A DNA stretch of 64,000 bases from Homarus americanus. Lineage: Eukaryota > Arthropoda > Malacostraca > Decapoda > Nephropidae. Both the position numbers and the translations under genes were made by a program. Shown one piece after another: positions 28,083-39,300 of this stretch (its first letter is position 1; each line of letters starts with the position of its first letter). The stretch covers positions 9,242,420 through 9,306,419 of the forward strand of contig NW_024722158.1 of NCBI RefSeq assembly GCF_018991925.1. The letters are read 5' to 3'. The notes under the pieces were generated by a model, which saw only the letters and a list, made by a program, of their open reading frames with translations, was not told the DNA's origin and ran no database searches.

Positions 28083-30106
28083 CAAGTTTTACCTAAGATT
28101 CATAACATTTATAATGCGTTTCGTTGATAAAAGTAAGAAGATTTTTATTACTTACTGGTGAAACACATCCACACATTGTCTTAATACGAATACACAAAAT
28201 AAAGGGAGAGAAATAGAAATGTTGACCTCGTGACCATCAGGACCCGGCCATGAGATCAACCAACTCGCCTCCACGCTCCCCTACTTAATAATGCCTCCAA
28301 CATATATATTAACTCACACCACATATAACCACACCAACATAACACCTACTGACACACCTACATACATGATACAACTTCCAACATTACACTTCTACATCAC
28401 CGTCTCGAGGCTTACCAAGACTGATGACTTGGGTTAAGATATTATTGACTGACGTCCTGTGTGATATATGACACATTCAGGAAGACACGGGACACACAAT
28501 TATTAGTGATACAGCCTGTAGTATTGTATGAGGAGATGATTTACCTAACCTAAGCTAACGCTAACCTAACGCTAACCTAACCTGACGCTAACCTAACCTA
28601 GCGATAACCTAACCTAACCTAACCGAACCAAACCTAACGCTAACCTGACGCTAATCTAACCGAACCTAACGATAACTTAACCAAACCTTAACCTAATCAA
28701 CCATCCAGGTAACGTTAGGGTTATTGATTATCAGGAGAAACAATACTGAAGTGGTCTAATCTTTGGGTGATCTGAGAGTTGTGTTAGAGGCTAATGATTA
28801 CTAAGGCATATAGAAGAAAGTTTATGTGGTGTATGATATTGATGTTATGATGTATTACTATGCTTAAACCCTTTGAGTACTGAACCCCTAGACGACGATG
28901 AGTACTTAAACCCCTAGACGACGATGATGACAACTCTTTGACTACTGTGACTTAAACACTTGATTATGATGACTTAACCCTTAGACGATGAAGACTTAAC
29001 CATTTGATTGTGATGACTAAACCCCTTGATTATGATGATTTAACCCCTAGACGACGGTAATTTAACCCCTAGACGACGACAATGACTTAACCCCTTGACT
29101 ACGATGATTTAACCCCTATACTACGATGAATTAACGCCTTGAGTACAATGACTTAATCCCTTGAGTACAATGGCTAAACTAATGCGGACGATGACTTACC
29201 CATTCAGTACGATGACTTAATCCCTTGACTACATTGACTTAATGTCTAATTTACGATAATTCTTTAACCCCGATGACAACGATGAACAGAAATTGCGATG
29301 AATTAACCCCTTGGTACAATACTTCAGCCCTTCAAGATGACTTAACCTTTGAATACGATAACAACCTCTTAGTACAATGGGTTAATCCCTTGACTACGAT
29401 GACTTAACCTTTCCAAGTTCTACTGGCCCTTTGATTACAGTGACTTAACCCTTGAAGTCCTGAAGAAAAAATCCTCGTACTCAAGTGGTTAAGCTCGTAG
29501 CCTAGGCTAAAACAGACACTAGTGGTCAGTAGATGATTTTAACATCAGGTAACACACACACCTGAAACAATGGTCTAATGATACTAAGACTCGTCGGGTG
29601 GTCACCTGTTGGGGACCATAAGACAGGTGTTGTGTCTCGTACCTGTATCTTCAGGTGTCTGGTGAAGCGATTATATCAATATTCAAATTCCTGGTTATAA
29701 ACACTCTTTCTGTCAGCCAGTCAGAGCGTATAATCAGACTAATGGTGTTATCAATTATATCCTTAATTATACACCTTACCTGACTTTAAAGTAATGAGTA
29801 CTTATAAATGGTTGAATTTTCAGTCCCTGTCGATTAAAAATAGACTTTAACGAGTTATAGTAGTACTGATTCATATGAAACTAATTACTTCCAATTTCTA
29901 CCTGAAAAAGATCTTGTATATTTTAATCTGAAATTATCAGTTCAGTTACACCAAAAGCTTCCTCGTTAACAAGACCATCTCCTATAAATATTATTGACGT
30001 GTTCAATCCTGTAATTGAATCTATCAATAATTATAATACGTCATCAAAATAGTTTGTGAATTAAGTTAGTATTTTCTACCTCCTCTGTTCAGCTTATAAC
30101 GTAAAC
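28083..30106 (+). repeat. 2-kb segment, direct copy C
   Basis: 2024 bp. The first 700 bp share a deletion and CCTAA-block order with copy D. The GATGACTTAACC array follows copy A. The single arm is at about 28721-28775. Confidence 0.93.
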
Positions 30107-31783
30107 CAAGTTTTACCTAAGATTCATAACATTTATAATGCGTTTCGTTGATAAAAGTAAGAAGATTTTTATTACTTACTGGTGAAACACATCCACACAT
30201 TGTCTTAATACGAATACACAAAATAAAGGGAGAGAAATAGAAATGTTCACCTCGTGACCATCAGGACCCAACAGTGGGGTCAACCAACTCGCCTCCACGC
30301 TCCCCTACTTAATAATGCCTCCAACATTTATATTAACTCACCCCACATATAACCACACCAACACAACACCTACTGACACACCGACATACATGATACAACT
30401 TCCAACATTACACTTCTACATCACCGTCTCGAGGCTTACCAAGACTGACGACTTGAGTAAGATATTATTGACTGACCTCCTGTGTGATATATGACACATT
30501 CAGTAAGACACGGGACACACAATTATTAGTGATACAGCCTGTAGTATTGTATGAGGAGATGACTTACCTAACCTAAGCTAACGCTAACCTAACGCTAACC
30601 TAACCTGACGCTAACCTAACCTAGCGATAACCTAACCTAACCGAACCAAACCTAACGTTAACCTGACGCTAATCTAACCGAACCTAACGATAACCTAACC
30701 AAACCTTAACCTAATCTACCATCCAGGTAACGTTAGGGTTATTGATTATCAGGAGAAACAATATTGAGGTGGTCTAATCTTCAGGTGATCCGGGAGTTGT
30801 GTTAGACGCTCATGATCACTTAAGCGACGATGACTTACCCCGTTGAGTACGGTGGTTAAACCATGAGTATAATAACTTAACCGCTTGAGTAAAACGATTT
30901 AACTCCTAGACTACGATGATTTAACCCCTTGAGTACAAGGACTTAGCCCCTTGACGACAATGATTTGATCTGTTGATTATGATGACTTAACCACGAAAAG
31001 ACAATGACTTAACCCCTTGTTTATGATAACTTAACCCCTTGACTACGATGACTTAACCTCTTGTTTATGATAACTTAACCCCTATACTACGATGAATTAA
31101 CGCCTTGAGTACGATGACTTAATCCCTCGAATACAATTACATAACCCTTTGAATACGATGCTTTAACCCCATAATTACAATGATATATTCCCTTGAGTAC
31201 AATGACTAAATCCCTTGCAGACGATGACTCAACCCTTGAGTACGATAAATTAATCCCTTGAGTACAATCACTTAACCGCTTGAGTACAATGGCTAAACCC
31301 CTTGCGGACGATGATCTAACCCTTCAGTACGATTACTTAATCCCTTGAGTAGAATGACTTAAGCCTTTGAGTACGATGACTTAATCTTTGAGTACGATAA
31401 CTTGACCTCTTGAGCACAATGGGTTAATCCCTTGACTACGATGACTTAACCTTTCAAGTTCTATAACATCCCTTTGATTACAGTGACTTAACCCCTTGAA
31501 GTCCAGAAGAAAAAATCCTCCTACACAAGTGGTTAAGCTCGTAGCGTTGGCTAATACAGACACTAGTGGTCAGTAGATGATATTAACGTCAGGTAACACA
31601 CACACCTGAAACAATGATCTAATGATACTAAGACTTGTCGGGTGGTCACCTGTTGGGGACCATAAGACAGGTGTTGTGTCTCGTACCTGTGTCTTCAGGT
31701 GTCTGATGAAGCGATTATATCCTTGTTCAAATTCCTGGTTATAAACACTCTTTCTGTCAGCCAGTCAGAGCGTATAATCAGAC

Positions 31784-32677
31784 ATAAGAACATGAGAACA
31801 TAAGAAATTGGGATACTGCAGGAGGCCGACTTGCCCATACAGGGCAGATCCCTTTCACACCCATCCCAGCACTTCCATGTGCCTATCCAACTTCGTCTTG
31901 AAGCTCCCTAGCGTCCCCGATCCTACTATAGCACTCGGTAGCCTATTCCACATATCCACAACTCTATCCCAAACCGGTGCTTGCCTATATCCTTTCTGAA
32001 TCGGAATTTATCTAATTTAAAGCCATTTGTTCTAGTTATTTCGTTATTACTGAGCTTCAGAACATCTTCCATTTTACCCTTGTTAATCCCACTTACCCAC
32101 TTGTACACCTCTATCATATCTCCCCTAACTCTACGCCTCTCTAATGAATGTAAGACTAAGCTTTTCAGTCTTTCTTCATATGGAAGGTTTCTAATATTAT
32201 GGATAATTTTTGTCATTCTTCTTTGTACTCTCTCCAAAGAATCTATGTCCATTCTATAATAAGGACACCAGAACTGAACCGCATAATCCATGTGTGGCCT
32301 CACTAATGCTAGGTAAAGTTTCAAGATAACGTCAGCAGGTCTGTTACTCACAGACCTAGATATGAACCCAAGAATCCTGTTTGCCTTGTTGCGAACGCTA
32401 ATACATTGTTTTCTAGGTTTCAAGTCGTTGCTAACAAATACACCTAGATCTTTTTCACAACTGAGTTTTCTATTTCCGTGTTACCTAGTTTATACTTAAC
32501 GTTTGTATTCGTCTTCCCTATCTGTAGTACCTTGCATTTATCAGTATTAAAATTCATTTGCCAGTCTACTGACCACTCATGTAAGGTATCTAGATCTCTT
32601 TGAAGGTGTTCAAAGTCACTGTCTGAATTTATCACTCTCCCCATTTTGGTATCATCTGCAAATTTACTAATCCTACT
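31784..32677 (-). mobile_element. CR1-like LINE, 5'-truncated (CR1-2)
   Basis: On the minus strand it begins just upstream of the RT catalytic FADD box and ends with degenerate 8-bp terminal repeats of the TTCTTATG type, a CR1 hallmark. AGAC lies at both junctions (31780-31783 and 32678-32681), either a short target duplication or microhomology. It is inserted in copy D of the 2-kb segment. Confidence 0.92.
31855..32677 (-). pseudogene. CR1-like RT C-terminal half (frameshifted)
   Basis: Minus-strand translation gives SKFADDTKMGRVI (catalytic motif C), HLQRDLDTLHEWSVDWQMNF, then after a break KPRKQCISVRNKANRILGF, LYLALVRPHMDYAVQFWCPY and RRMTKIIHNIRNLPYEERL. A frame change separates the segments near 32424-32460. 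A 1-bp deletion near 31968 ends the frame early; the following frame continues RVVDMWNRLPSAIV to a stop at 31855-31857. RT of non-LTR retrotransposons is the family role. This copy lacks the endonuclease and most of the RT fingers/palm. Confidence 0.88.
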
Positions 32678-32811
32678 AGACTTTAACGAGTTTTAATAGG
32701 ACTGATTCATATGAAACTAATTACCTCCAATTTCTACCTGAAAAAGATCGTGTATATTTTAATCTGAAATTTTAAGTTCAGTTACATCAAAAGCTTCCTC
32801 GTTAACAAGAC

Positions 32812-33978
32812 GGTGATGTAGAAGTGTAATGTAGGAAGTTGTATCATGTATGTAGGTGTGTCAGTAGGTGTTGTGTTGGTGTGGTTATATGTGGGGTGAG
32901 TTAATATAAATGTTGGAGATATTATTAAGTAGGGAGCGGGAAGGCGAGTTGGTTGACCCAACGATCGGGTCCTGATGGTCACCAGGTCAACACTTTATTT
33001 CTTCATCTTCCTTTATTTTGTAGATAAAACTCAGTATGGAAGGAATGTTATGTGTATTAGTATTAAGACAATGTGTGGATGTGTGTCACCGGTAAGTAAT
33101 AAAAATCTTCTTACTTTTATCAACGAAACGCAATATAAATGTTATGAATCTTAGGTAAAACTTGGTTTACGTTATAAGCTGGACAGAGGAGGTAGAAAAT
33201 ACTAACTTAATTCACAAACTATTCTGATGACGTATTATAATTATTGATAGATTTAATTAGAGGATTGAACACGTCAATAATATTTATAGGAGATGGTCTT
33301 GTTAACGAGGAAGCTTTTGATGTAACTGAACTGATAATTTCAGATTAAAATATACAAAATTTTTTCAGGTAGAAATTAGAAGTAGTTAGTTTCATATGAA
33401 TCAGTCCTATTATAACTCGTTAAAGTCTATTTTTAATCGACACTGACTGGAAATACAATAATTTCAAAGTACTCATTACTTTAAAGTCAGGTGAGGTGTA
33501 TAATTAACGAGATAATTGATAACACCATTAGTCTGATTATACGCTCTGACTGGCTGACAGAAAGAGTGTTTATAACCATGAATTTGAACATTGATATAAT
33601 CGCTTCACCAGACACCTGAAGATACAGGTACGAGACACAACACCTGTCTTATGGTCCCCAACAGGTGACCACCCGACGAGTCTTAGTATCATTAGACCAT
33701 TGTTTCAGGTGTGTGTGTTACCTGACGTTAATATCATCTACTGACCACATACATCCATTTATTTTATTGTTGATAACTAGTGTCTGAATTAATCTAGGCT
33801 ACGAACTTAACTCCTTGAGTACGATGACTTATCACTTGAGTACGAGGATTTTTTCTTCAAGACTTCAAGGGGTTAAGTCACTGTAATCAAAGGGATGCGA
33901 TAGAACTTGAAAGGTTAAGTCATCGTAGTCAAGGGATTAACCCATTGTATTCAAGAGGTTTAGTTATCGTATTCGTGT
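32812..33978 (-). repeat. 2-kb segment, inverted copy E
   Basis: Reverse complement of about 1.17 kb of the segment. It covers the start block (TTTTACCTAAG on the minus strand, near 33155), the preceding tail block with the CACACACACCTGA complement (33700-33725), and part of the GATGACTTAACC array (to about 33970). It has a private insertion of about 30-40 bp near 33748-33778. With copy D's tail it forms an inverted repeat. Confidence 0.92.
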
Positions 33979-33980
33979 TA

Positions 33981-34108
33981 CTGTAAAACCTCTAAATAAC
34001 GGACTACAGGGAGAGGAAAGTCACGTTATATCGAGGGTATATTTGATGTGAAATCTTCATCTAATGGATTATATGGAAAGAGAAGTCCGCTATCTGGAAG
34101 TTCTACTG
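33981..34108. mobile_element. pogo/Tigger-like MITE
   Basis: 128 bp with imperfect terminal inverted repeats. The left end CTGTAAAACCTCTAAATAAC pairs with the right end, which reads CAGTAGAACTTCCAGATAGC on the minus strand. TA precedes the left end; the right TA is displaced by 2 bp. The inner GGACT-type segments and GTTATATCGAGG resemble pogo/Tigger termini. No transposase. Confidence 0.65.
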
Positions 34109-34202
34109 TCTATGAAAGTAAAACTAAACAAAGATGGAAGTGTGGAAGTTAAAAAGTAACACTAATAAGAAGATGTTGGTATTTGGAAGAGTCTCTGTGT
34201 AT

Positions 34203-35020
34203 GGTTCATGGGGATTACTGGGATGGTTCAGGGGGATAACTGGGATGGTTCAGGGGGATAACTGTTATGGTTCAAGGGGGACAACTGGGATGGTTCAGGG
34301 GGATAACTGGGATGGTTCAGGGGGATAACTGGGATGGTTCAGGGGGATAACTGATGGTTCAGGGGGATGGTTCAGGGGGATAACTGGGATGGTTCAGGGG
34401 GATAACTGGGATGGTTCAGGGGATAACTGATGGATAACTGGGATGGTTCAGGGGATAACTGGGGGATAACTGGTGGTTAGGGGATAACTGATGGTTCAGG
34501 GGATAACTGGTCCAGGGGATAACTGGGATGGTTCAGGGGGATAACTGGGATGGTTCAGGGGGGGATAGGGGATAACTGGGATGGTTCAGGGGATAACTGG
34601 GATGGTTCAGGGATAACTGGATGGTCTAGACTGATGGTCTAGGGGGGATAGGGGGATAACTGGGATGGTTCAGGGGATAACTGGGATGGTTCAGGGGATA
34701 ACTGGGATGGTTCAGGGGATAACTGGATGGTTCAGGGATAACTGGGGGATAACTGGATGGTCAGGGGGATAACTGGATGGTTCAGGGGATAACTGATGGT
34801 TCAGGGGGATAACTGGGATGGTTCAGGGGATAACTGGGATGGTTCAGGGGATAACTGGGATGGTTCAGGGGATAACTGGGATGGTTCAGGGGGATAAATG
34901 GATGGTTCAGGGGGATGGAGGATAACTGAGGTTCAGGGGGATAACTGGGATGGTTCAGGGGGATAACTGGGATGGTTCAGGGGGATAACTGTTATGGTTC
35001 AAGGGGGACAACTGGGATAA
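34203..35020. repeat. 23-bp minisatellite
   Basis: About 35 units of GATAACTGGGATGGTTCAGG plus GGG, with variable G-run length and occasional truncated units. G-rich on the plus strand. Confidence 0.96.
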
Positions 35021-35494
35021 CTTAAAGGAACGATTCTTGCACGTCTTATAATGGAAGGCCAACCTGCTAAGTCTTACTGGAGTTGGAAGGACTGAAAAAA
35101 AAACAGTTTAAGTCTGTAAGAAAAATATTTGGTCTAAAAGTCCATTAAGAGTCGAAATGAATAAAACTCAAATAGGTTAAAGACTGGTAAGGAAGATTTA
35201 TGATAAAGGAAGGAAAATGAGAGGAAAACAGAGAATAAACTGCTCAAATACGTGGAATAGTAAGATCACGGGGTAACGCATTAGTTTATATTAAAGCAGT
35301 GAGTGTTAGCCGTTTCGTATATGAGAGTGTTGGTATGAAAGAACCTAAAGATGCAGTGTAAATTGCTTTGAAACATAATATGGATGTTGATTATTCACTT
35401 AATTTGTGTTTAATTTAGACACACGTGACAGTATATGTATAAAGTATGTTTATTTAGTGTTTCCCCGTAAAAAAAGAGTATAAATAAAAATATC
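35021..35494. other. unique AT-rich sequence
   Basis: No open frame or repeat I can interpret. Confidence 0.6.
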
Positions 35495-35744
35495 AGCGCA
35501 ACGGTTTTAAATTAGACGAATTTAGATTTAGGCGCAAAATAGGTAAACACTGGTTTGGAAACAGAGTAGTGGATGAATGGAACAAGTTACCAAATATCAT
35601 CATTAACTCGAATACGCTGGATAGTTTCAAACATAGGTTGGATGCTTTTATGAGCAATAGGGGTTGGGTGTAAATGGGACTGCCCAGTATGGGCCAATAG
35701 GCCCGCTGCAGTTTCCTCCATTCTTACGTTCTTATGTTCTTATG
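35495..35744 (+). mobile_element. CR1-like LINE 3' end (CR1-3)
   Basis: The plus strand encodes the last 57 residues of the CR1-like ORF2 (NGFKLDEFRFRRKIGKHWFG, then RVVDEWNKLP and FMSNRGWV), with a stop at 35671-35673. A roughly 70-bp 3' UTR and two to three TTCTTATG units follow, ending at 35744. The short coding piece is uninterrupted. It is severely 5'-truncated. Confidence 0.93.
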
Positions 35745-36180
35745 TATACCCATCAACCTGTTACACCCTCAACCAATCAGGGCCGCTTAACCCACCAACC
35801 TGTTACACCCTCAACCAACCAGGGCCGCTTAACCCACCAACCTGTTACACCCTCAACCAATTAGGGTCACGTATACCCACCAACCTGTTACACCCTCAAC
35901 CAATCAGGGTCACGTATACCCACCAACCTGTTACACCCTCAACCAATCAGTGTCACGTATACCCACCAACCTGTTACACCCTCAACAACCAGGGGCGCTT
36001 AACCCACCAACCTGTTACACCCTCAACCAATCAGTGTCACGTATACCCACCAACCTGTTACACCCTCAACCAACCAGGGGCGCTTAACCCACCAACCTGT
36101 TACACCCTCAACCAATCAGGGTCACGTATACCAACCAACCTGTTACACCCTCAACCAATCAGGACCCGGCATACCCACCA
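35745..36180. repeat. 42-43-bp minisatellite
   Basis: About ten units containing CCACCAACCTGTTACACCCT and CAACCAATCAGGG, with two alternating endings (TCACGTATA or CGCTTAA). It begins directly after the CR1 tail at 35744. Confidence 0.96.
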
Positions 36181-36297
36181 GTCTCAACAAAATGTCGAGA
36201 GCCTAATGAACATGTTAACACAAGTCCCGCTGAACCAAACACGACCGTCCTTACGTTCTGTCCGTCTACTCTCCACAACCACTTGGATATAGTCGTG

Positions 36298-36430
36298 TTT
36301 ACGTTATAAGCTGGACAGAGGAGGCAGAAAATACTAACTTAATTCACAAACTATTGTTGATGTATTATAATATACCCTCGATATAATGGACTTTCCTCTC
36401 CCTGTAGTCCGTTATTTAGAGGTTTTACAG
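36298..36430 (-). repeat. 2-kb segment scrap joined to an inverted pogo-like arm
   Basis: 36298-36371 matches 33168-33240 in the same orientation. 36372-36430 is the near-perfect reverse complement of the first 60 bp of the pogo-like element at 33981 and ends CAG followed by TA. The two pogo-like arms are thus inverted around a 2.45-kb interval. Confidence 0.9.
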
Positions 36431-36589
36431 TAACACGCTCATCCACAACTTCCAGCTCGTCTCCGTTCATCCTGTCATCATACATAGTCCTCTTTCAAAC
36501 ACACACAATTGACTCATACTAAGTGACTTTTAGTACATCTATAATGTTTTCTTCGTCAAAATGCAGACTCAGATAACATCAGATGTAGC

Positions 36590-36827
36590 GGATCACCTGA
36601 AGGTTAGACACCAACTTATTTCACCTGTAACGCTACCTGAGGGGTTAGGGTAGGGTAGGGTAGGGTAGGGTAGGGTAGGGTAGGGTAGGGTAGGGTAGGG
36701 TAGGGTAGGGTAGGGTAGGGTAGCATAAGTTAGGGTAGGGTAGAATAAGCTAGATTAGGGAAGGTTACGTTAGTGTTTTTAATCTTCAGATGAAATGAGC
36801 TGGAGTGTCTAATCTTCAGGTGATCTC
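36590..36827. mobile_element. inverted-arm element with (TAGGG)n core
   Basis: The left arm (36590-36628) starts GGATCACCTGAAGGTTAGAC. The right arm (36781-36827), read in reverse complement, starts GATCACCTGAAGATTAGACA. Both continue with CACCTG- or CATCTG-containing segments. Between them lie about 15 TAGGG units and TTAGGG-like variants. There is no coding capacity. Related arms are listed at 47339 and 59202. Confidence 0.8.
36645..36721. repeat. (TAGGG)n tract
   Basis: About 15 perfect TAGGG units, the core of the inverted-arm element. Four or more GGG runs with 2-nt loops make the plus strand a strong G-quadruplex candidate. Confidence 0.97.
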
Positions 36828-37160
36828 CGAACTCGGCTAACAGTAGATGTGATAACTCCTGTAAACTAACTGTATGTATCTCCTTGTCTCAGTTATCTTC
36901 TCCAGTCACTCATATTAACCTTCGCGTCTTGTGTAGTCCCATCCAGAATGAGAACAAGTCACCAATTTAACATAACAAACTCCTAACAGTACTGACTTGA
37001 CAACCATTCAACACACTTCCTCTTACAAGGTCAACACTCACCCACACGGCCTTTTATCATGTCTTGTTACCTTATTTTTCCCCGGTTTCATAATATTATA
37101 TACATCCTCATTTTATTTGACCTTTTACCTACGATCTCTAAGTGAATGTATGTCTCATAG
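36828..37160. other. unique sequence, nothing recognised
   Basis: Single-copy-looking DNA. No gene seen. Confidence 0.55.
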
Positions 37161-37162
37161 GT

Positions 37163-37297
37163 GCAGTTGGGTACAAAATGGGGCAAAATTGTCGGCACTG
37201 CACATTGATATAATTGGGAGTGCCGTGGAATGAACCAGGACCACTCATAACAAAAAGCGAGAGATGTATTCACTCGGCCGCCGCAGTCTCTAATCAA
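37163..37297 (-). mobile_element. tRNA-derived SINE (SINE-2)
   Basis: The minus strand reads CGGCCGAGTGAATAC (Pol III A-box-like) followed about 46 nt later by GGTTCATTCC (B-box-like, 37227-37236). A short body then follows with CACTCCCAATTATATCAATG. The spacing fits a tRNA (Leu/Ser-like) head. The acceptor stem is not preserved, so it is a SINE or tRNA relic, not a working tRNA. Confidence 0.6.
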
Positions 37298-38835
37298 TCA
37301 GTACATCCTGTTCGTCGCTGTTCCCCCACGAATAATTGGTTATGGTGTGAATCTTTCAGGATGATTCAGTAGACAACCATCTACGATTCCTCCTGCAACT
37401 AAAAAGACCTACTTCTTCAATAATCCTTACACCCGTTATTTACTATCCTCATCCTTGTATAAATGTGTAATAAATGTCATTGCCTTATCCTCTGGTATAT
37501 TTTTTTTTTCACATTCATTCTGGTTTTCTCATTTTTAATCACTTTTCTCGCCATAACATCAGCATTTTCTCATGTAGTTAAACACAAACCAAAAAAAGTA
37601 TCTTTACAGGTTGATCCGATGGATTTCAATATGAACACTGTGACTCCTGTTGCCTCGGTAGGGTTATCAAAATCCATCGTCCATTTTGTCATATTGTCTA
37701 ACACAAAACCATAAAGATACTATTTTGATTGTGTGTACCATATCTTGAGTGCTTTATCCTATGTCTTATTTCCTGTATTGTAATGTTTTCTCTTTTATTA
37801 TTCCTGATCGAATCTCTCCTGACATCAAGTCCCTTTGTACCCAACTCTATACTAGGTCTCTTGTCTCTTTCATCTCCATTAAATCGCGTTGATATTCTCC
37901 ATGTCTCTCTATCTTGCTCATCTTTCATCAGTATCTTCCGCTCCCTGTTTAAAACTCCTCTTCTCCTCACCCATCCATCTCTCTCTCTTGTTCTTTATCT
38001 CCTTCCAGTTTCCCATTTGCCCTAAGTCTTCATTCATCCTCTTGCCAAAATCCTCATCCACTCTTCATCACTCTTACCAACTTCGTAACTTTCTTTCTTG
38101 AGACCTTATAGCGTTCATTCTCTCCTGAAAGACAGACGGGTTAATGGTTAAGTTAAAGCACATTGGTTATTAAAACTTCGGTACACAAGGATGTAGTGTT
38201 TCCGGCACTGAACTCGACCGTCTTCACTTCGCCAATTGGAAACTTAAGATACCAACTTACAGCTGGCAGTCGGGTGAGCTGGGGGCGCCCTCTGGCACTT
38301 TCCTCAGGCAAATGTAAACAATGTCTTCATACATGTTCTCAATCCACCATTCTCTTCTTTTATTTCTATATCTAATCGTAACACTCCCATCACCTCATGA
38401 ACACAAACAACACAACAATTCCTTACCAAACTATATACAAGAATGGTTGTATATCACATGACCCTAACCTGCCTCCATCATAGAGTCCAACAGATGAGTA
38501 ACAGTCCCACATGAGTAACTTTTAATCACATTTACATACTCGGGGTTCCTCTTATATTAACATCGCCAATAATCTTTACAATAGTCTATTTCCCGTAGTT
38601 AAAAGTCTCCATTGTTCTCACCCAAATGTATCTTATGATTTCTATACTTTCATCCTATTTATTTTTCAACTCTAATATTACATTTTTTGTTTTATGAATT
38701 TTTTCCAACTTTTAATCTTCTTGTGGTCTTTTGCTCCCAGACGCTGTGCCACGTCACCTTCCAACGCGTGATCAGACGAGCCTCCACCCAACCCTCTCAT
38801 CGATCTTATATCCTCTGCGGGTTATGTAATTAGTT
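37298..38835. other. unique sequence, no recognised gene
   Basis: About 1.5 kb with small open frames on both strands (70-98 codons, hydrophobic or Ser-rich) that match no family I know. The pyrimidine-rich plus strand at 37750-38100 explains their Leu/Ser content. Confidence 0.55.
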
Positions 38836-38990
38836 CATTAGTGACGTGGTTGGCTAGGATTCTATCACTGCTCGTGTTAAGTATTAGAGGACCGTGGTTC
38901 GAGGATCTTCACTGGGATAGGTAAGGTGGTTCGTTAGTGGCTGGTGGTGGAAGTACTCCATCCTTCCTCTCTCTCATGTGTGTGTGTGTC
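38836..38990 (+). mobile_element. possible tRNA-derived SINE (SINE-3)
   Basis: GTGGTTGGCTAGGATTC resembles an A box. GTGGTTCGAGGATC about 46 nt later resembles a B box. A TG-rich tail follows at 38978-38990. Only the two boxes and their spacing support it. Confidence 0.4.
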
Positions 38991-39300
38991 TGTAGACATA
39001 TACTAGTCGCTACAGCTGTTCATCCTCACATTACAAACCTGAAATATGTTCATCGTCACAACTGGTTAGCCCTTTAAATTCACATGTTGTATGACTTGCG
39101 TGTTCTCTCTCTCTTTCTCTCTCTGTCTCAGGTCTAAGCTATTTTTAACAACCACAAATTCTTAAATGGAAGAAAATGCATTAGATAAATAAATTATTAA
39201 TATATAAATGATAAGTGAAAGAATGTGATTGGGGGGGGGGGCAACAGTTCCTCTCTGACGCTGTTTGTTGAATTACTGAAGAAAACCATAATGACGTAAG
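38991..39300. other. unique sequence
   Basis: Contains a CT-rich patch (39105-39128) and a run of 11 G at 39231-39241. No gene seen. Confidence 0.6.

Larger units (their letters stand above)
30107..32811 (+). repeat. 2-kb segment, direct copy D (interrupted)
   Basis: Runs to 31783, is interrupted by a CR1-like element (31784-32677), and resumes at 32678-32811 where it meets an inverted copy. About 115 bp of the segment present in copies A-C is missing at the insertion. The GATGACTTAACC array follows copy B. The single arm is at about 30737-30790. Confidence 0.92.

Noticed and set aside
31381..31563. 60-codon minus-strand frame in copy D
   Set aside because: It lies in the GATGACTTAACC array and is not kept in copies A-C.
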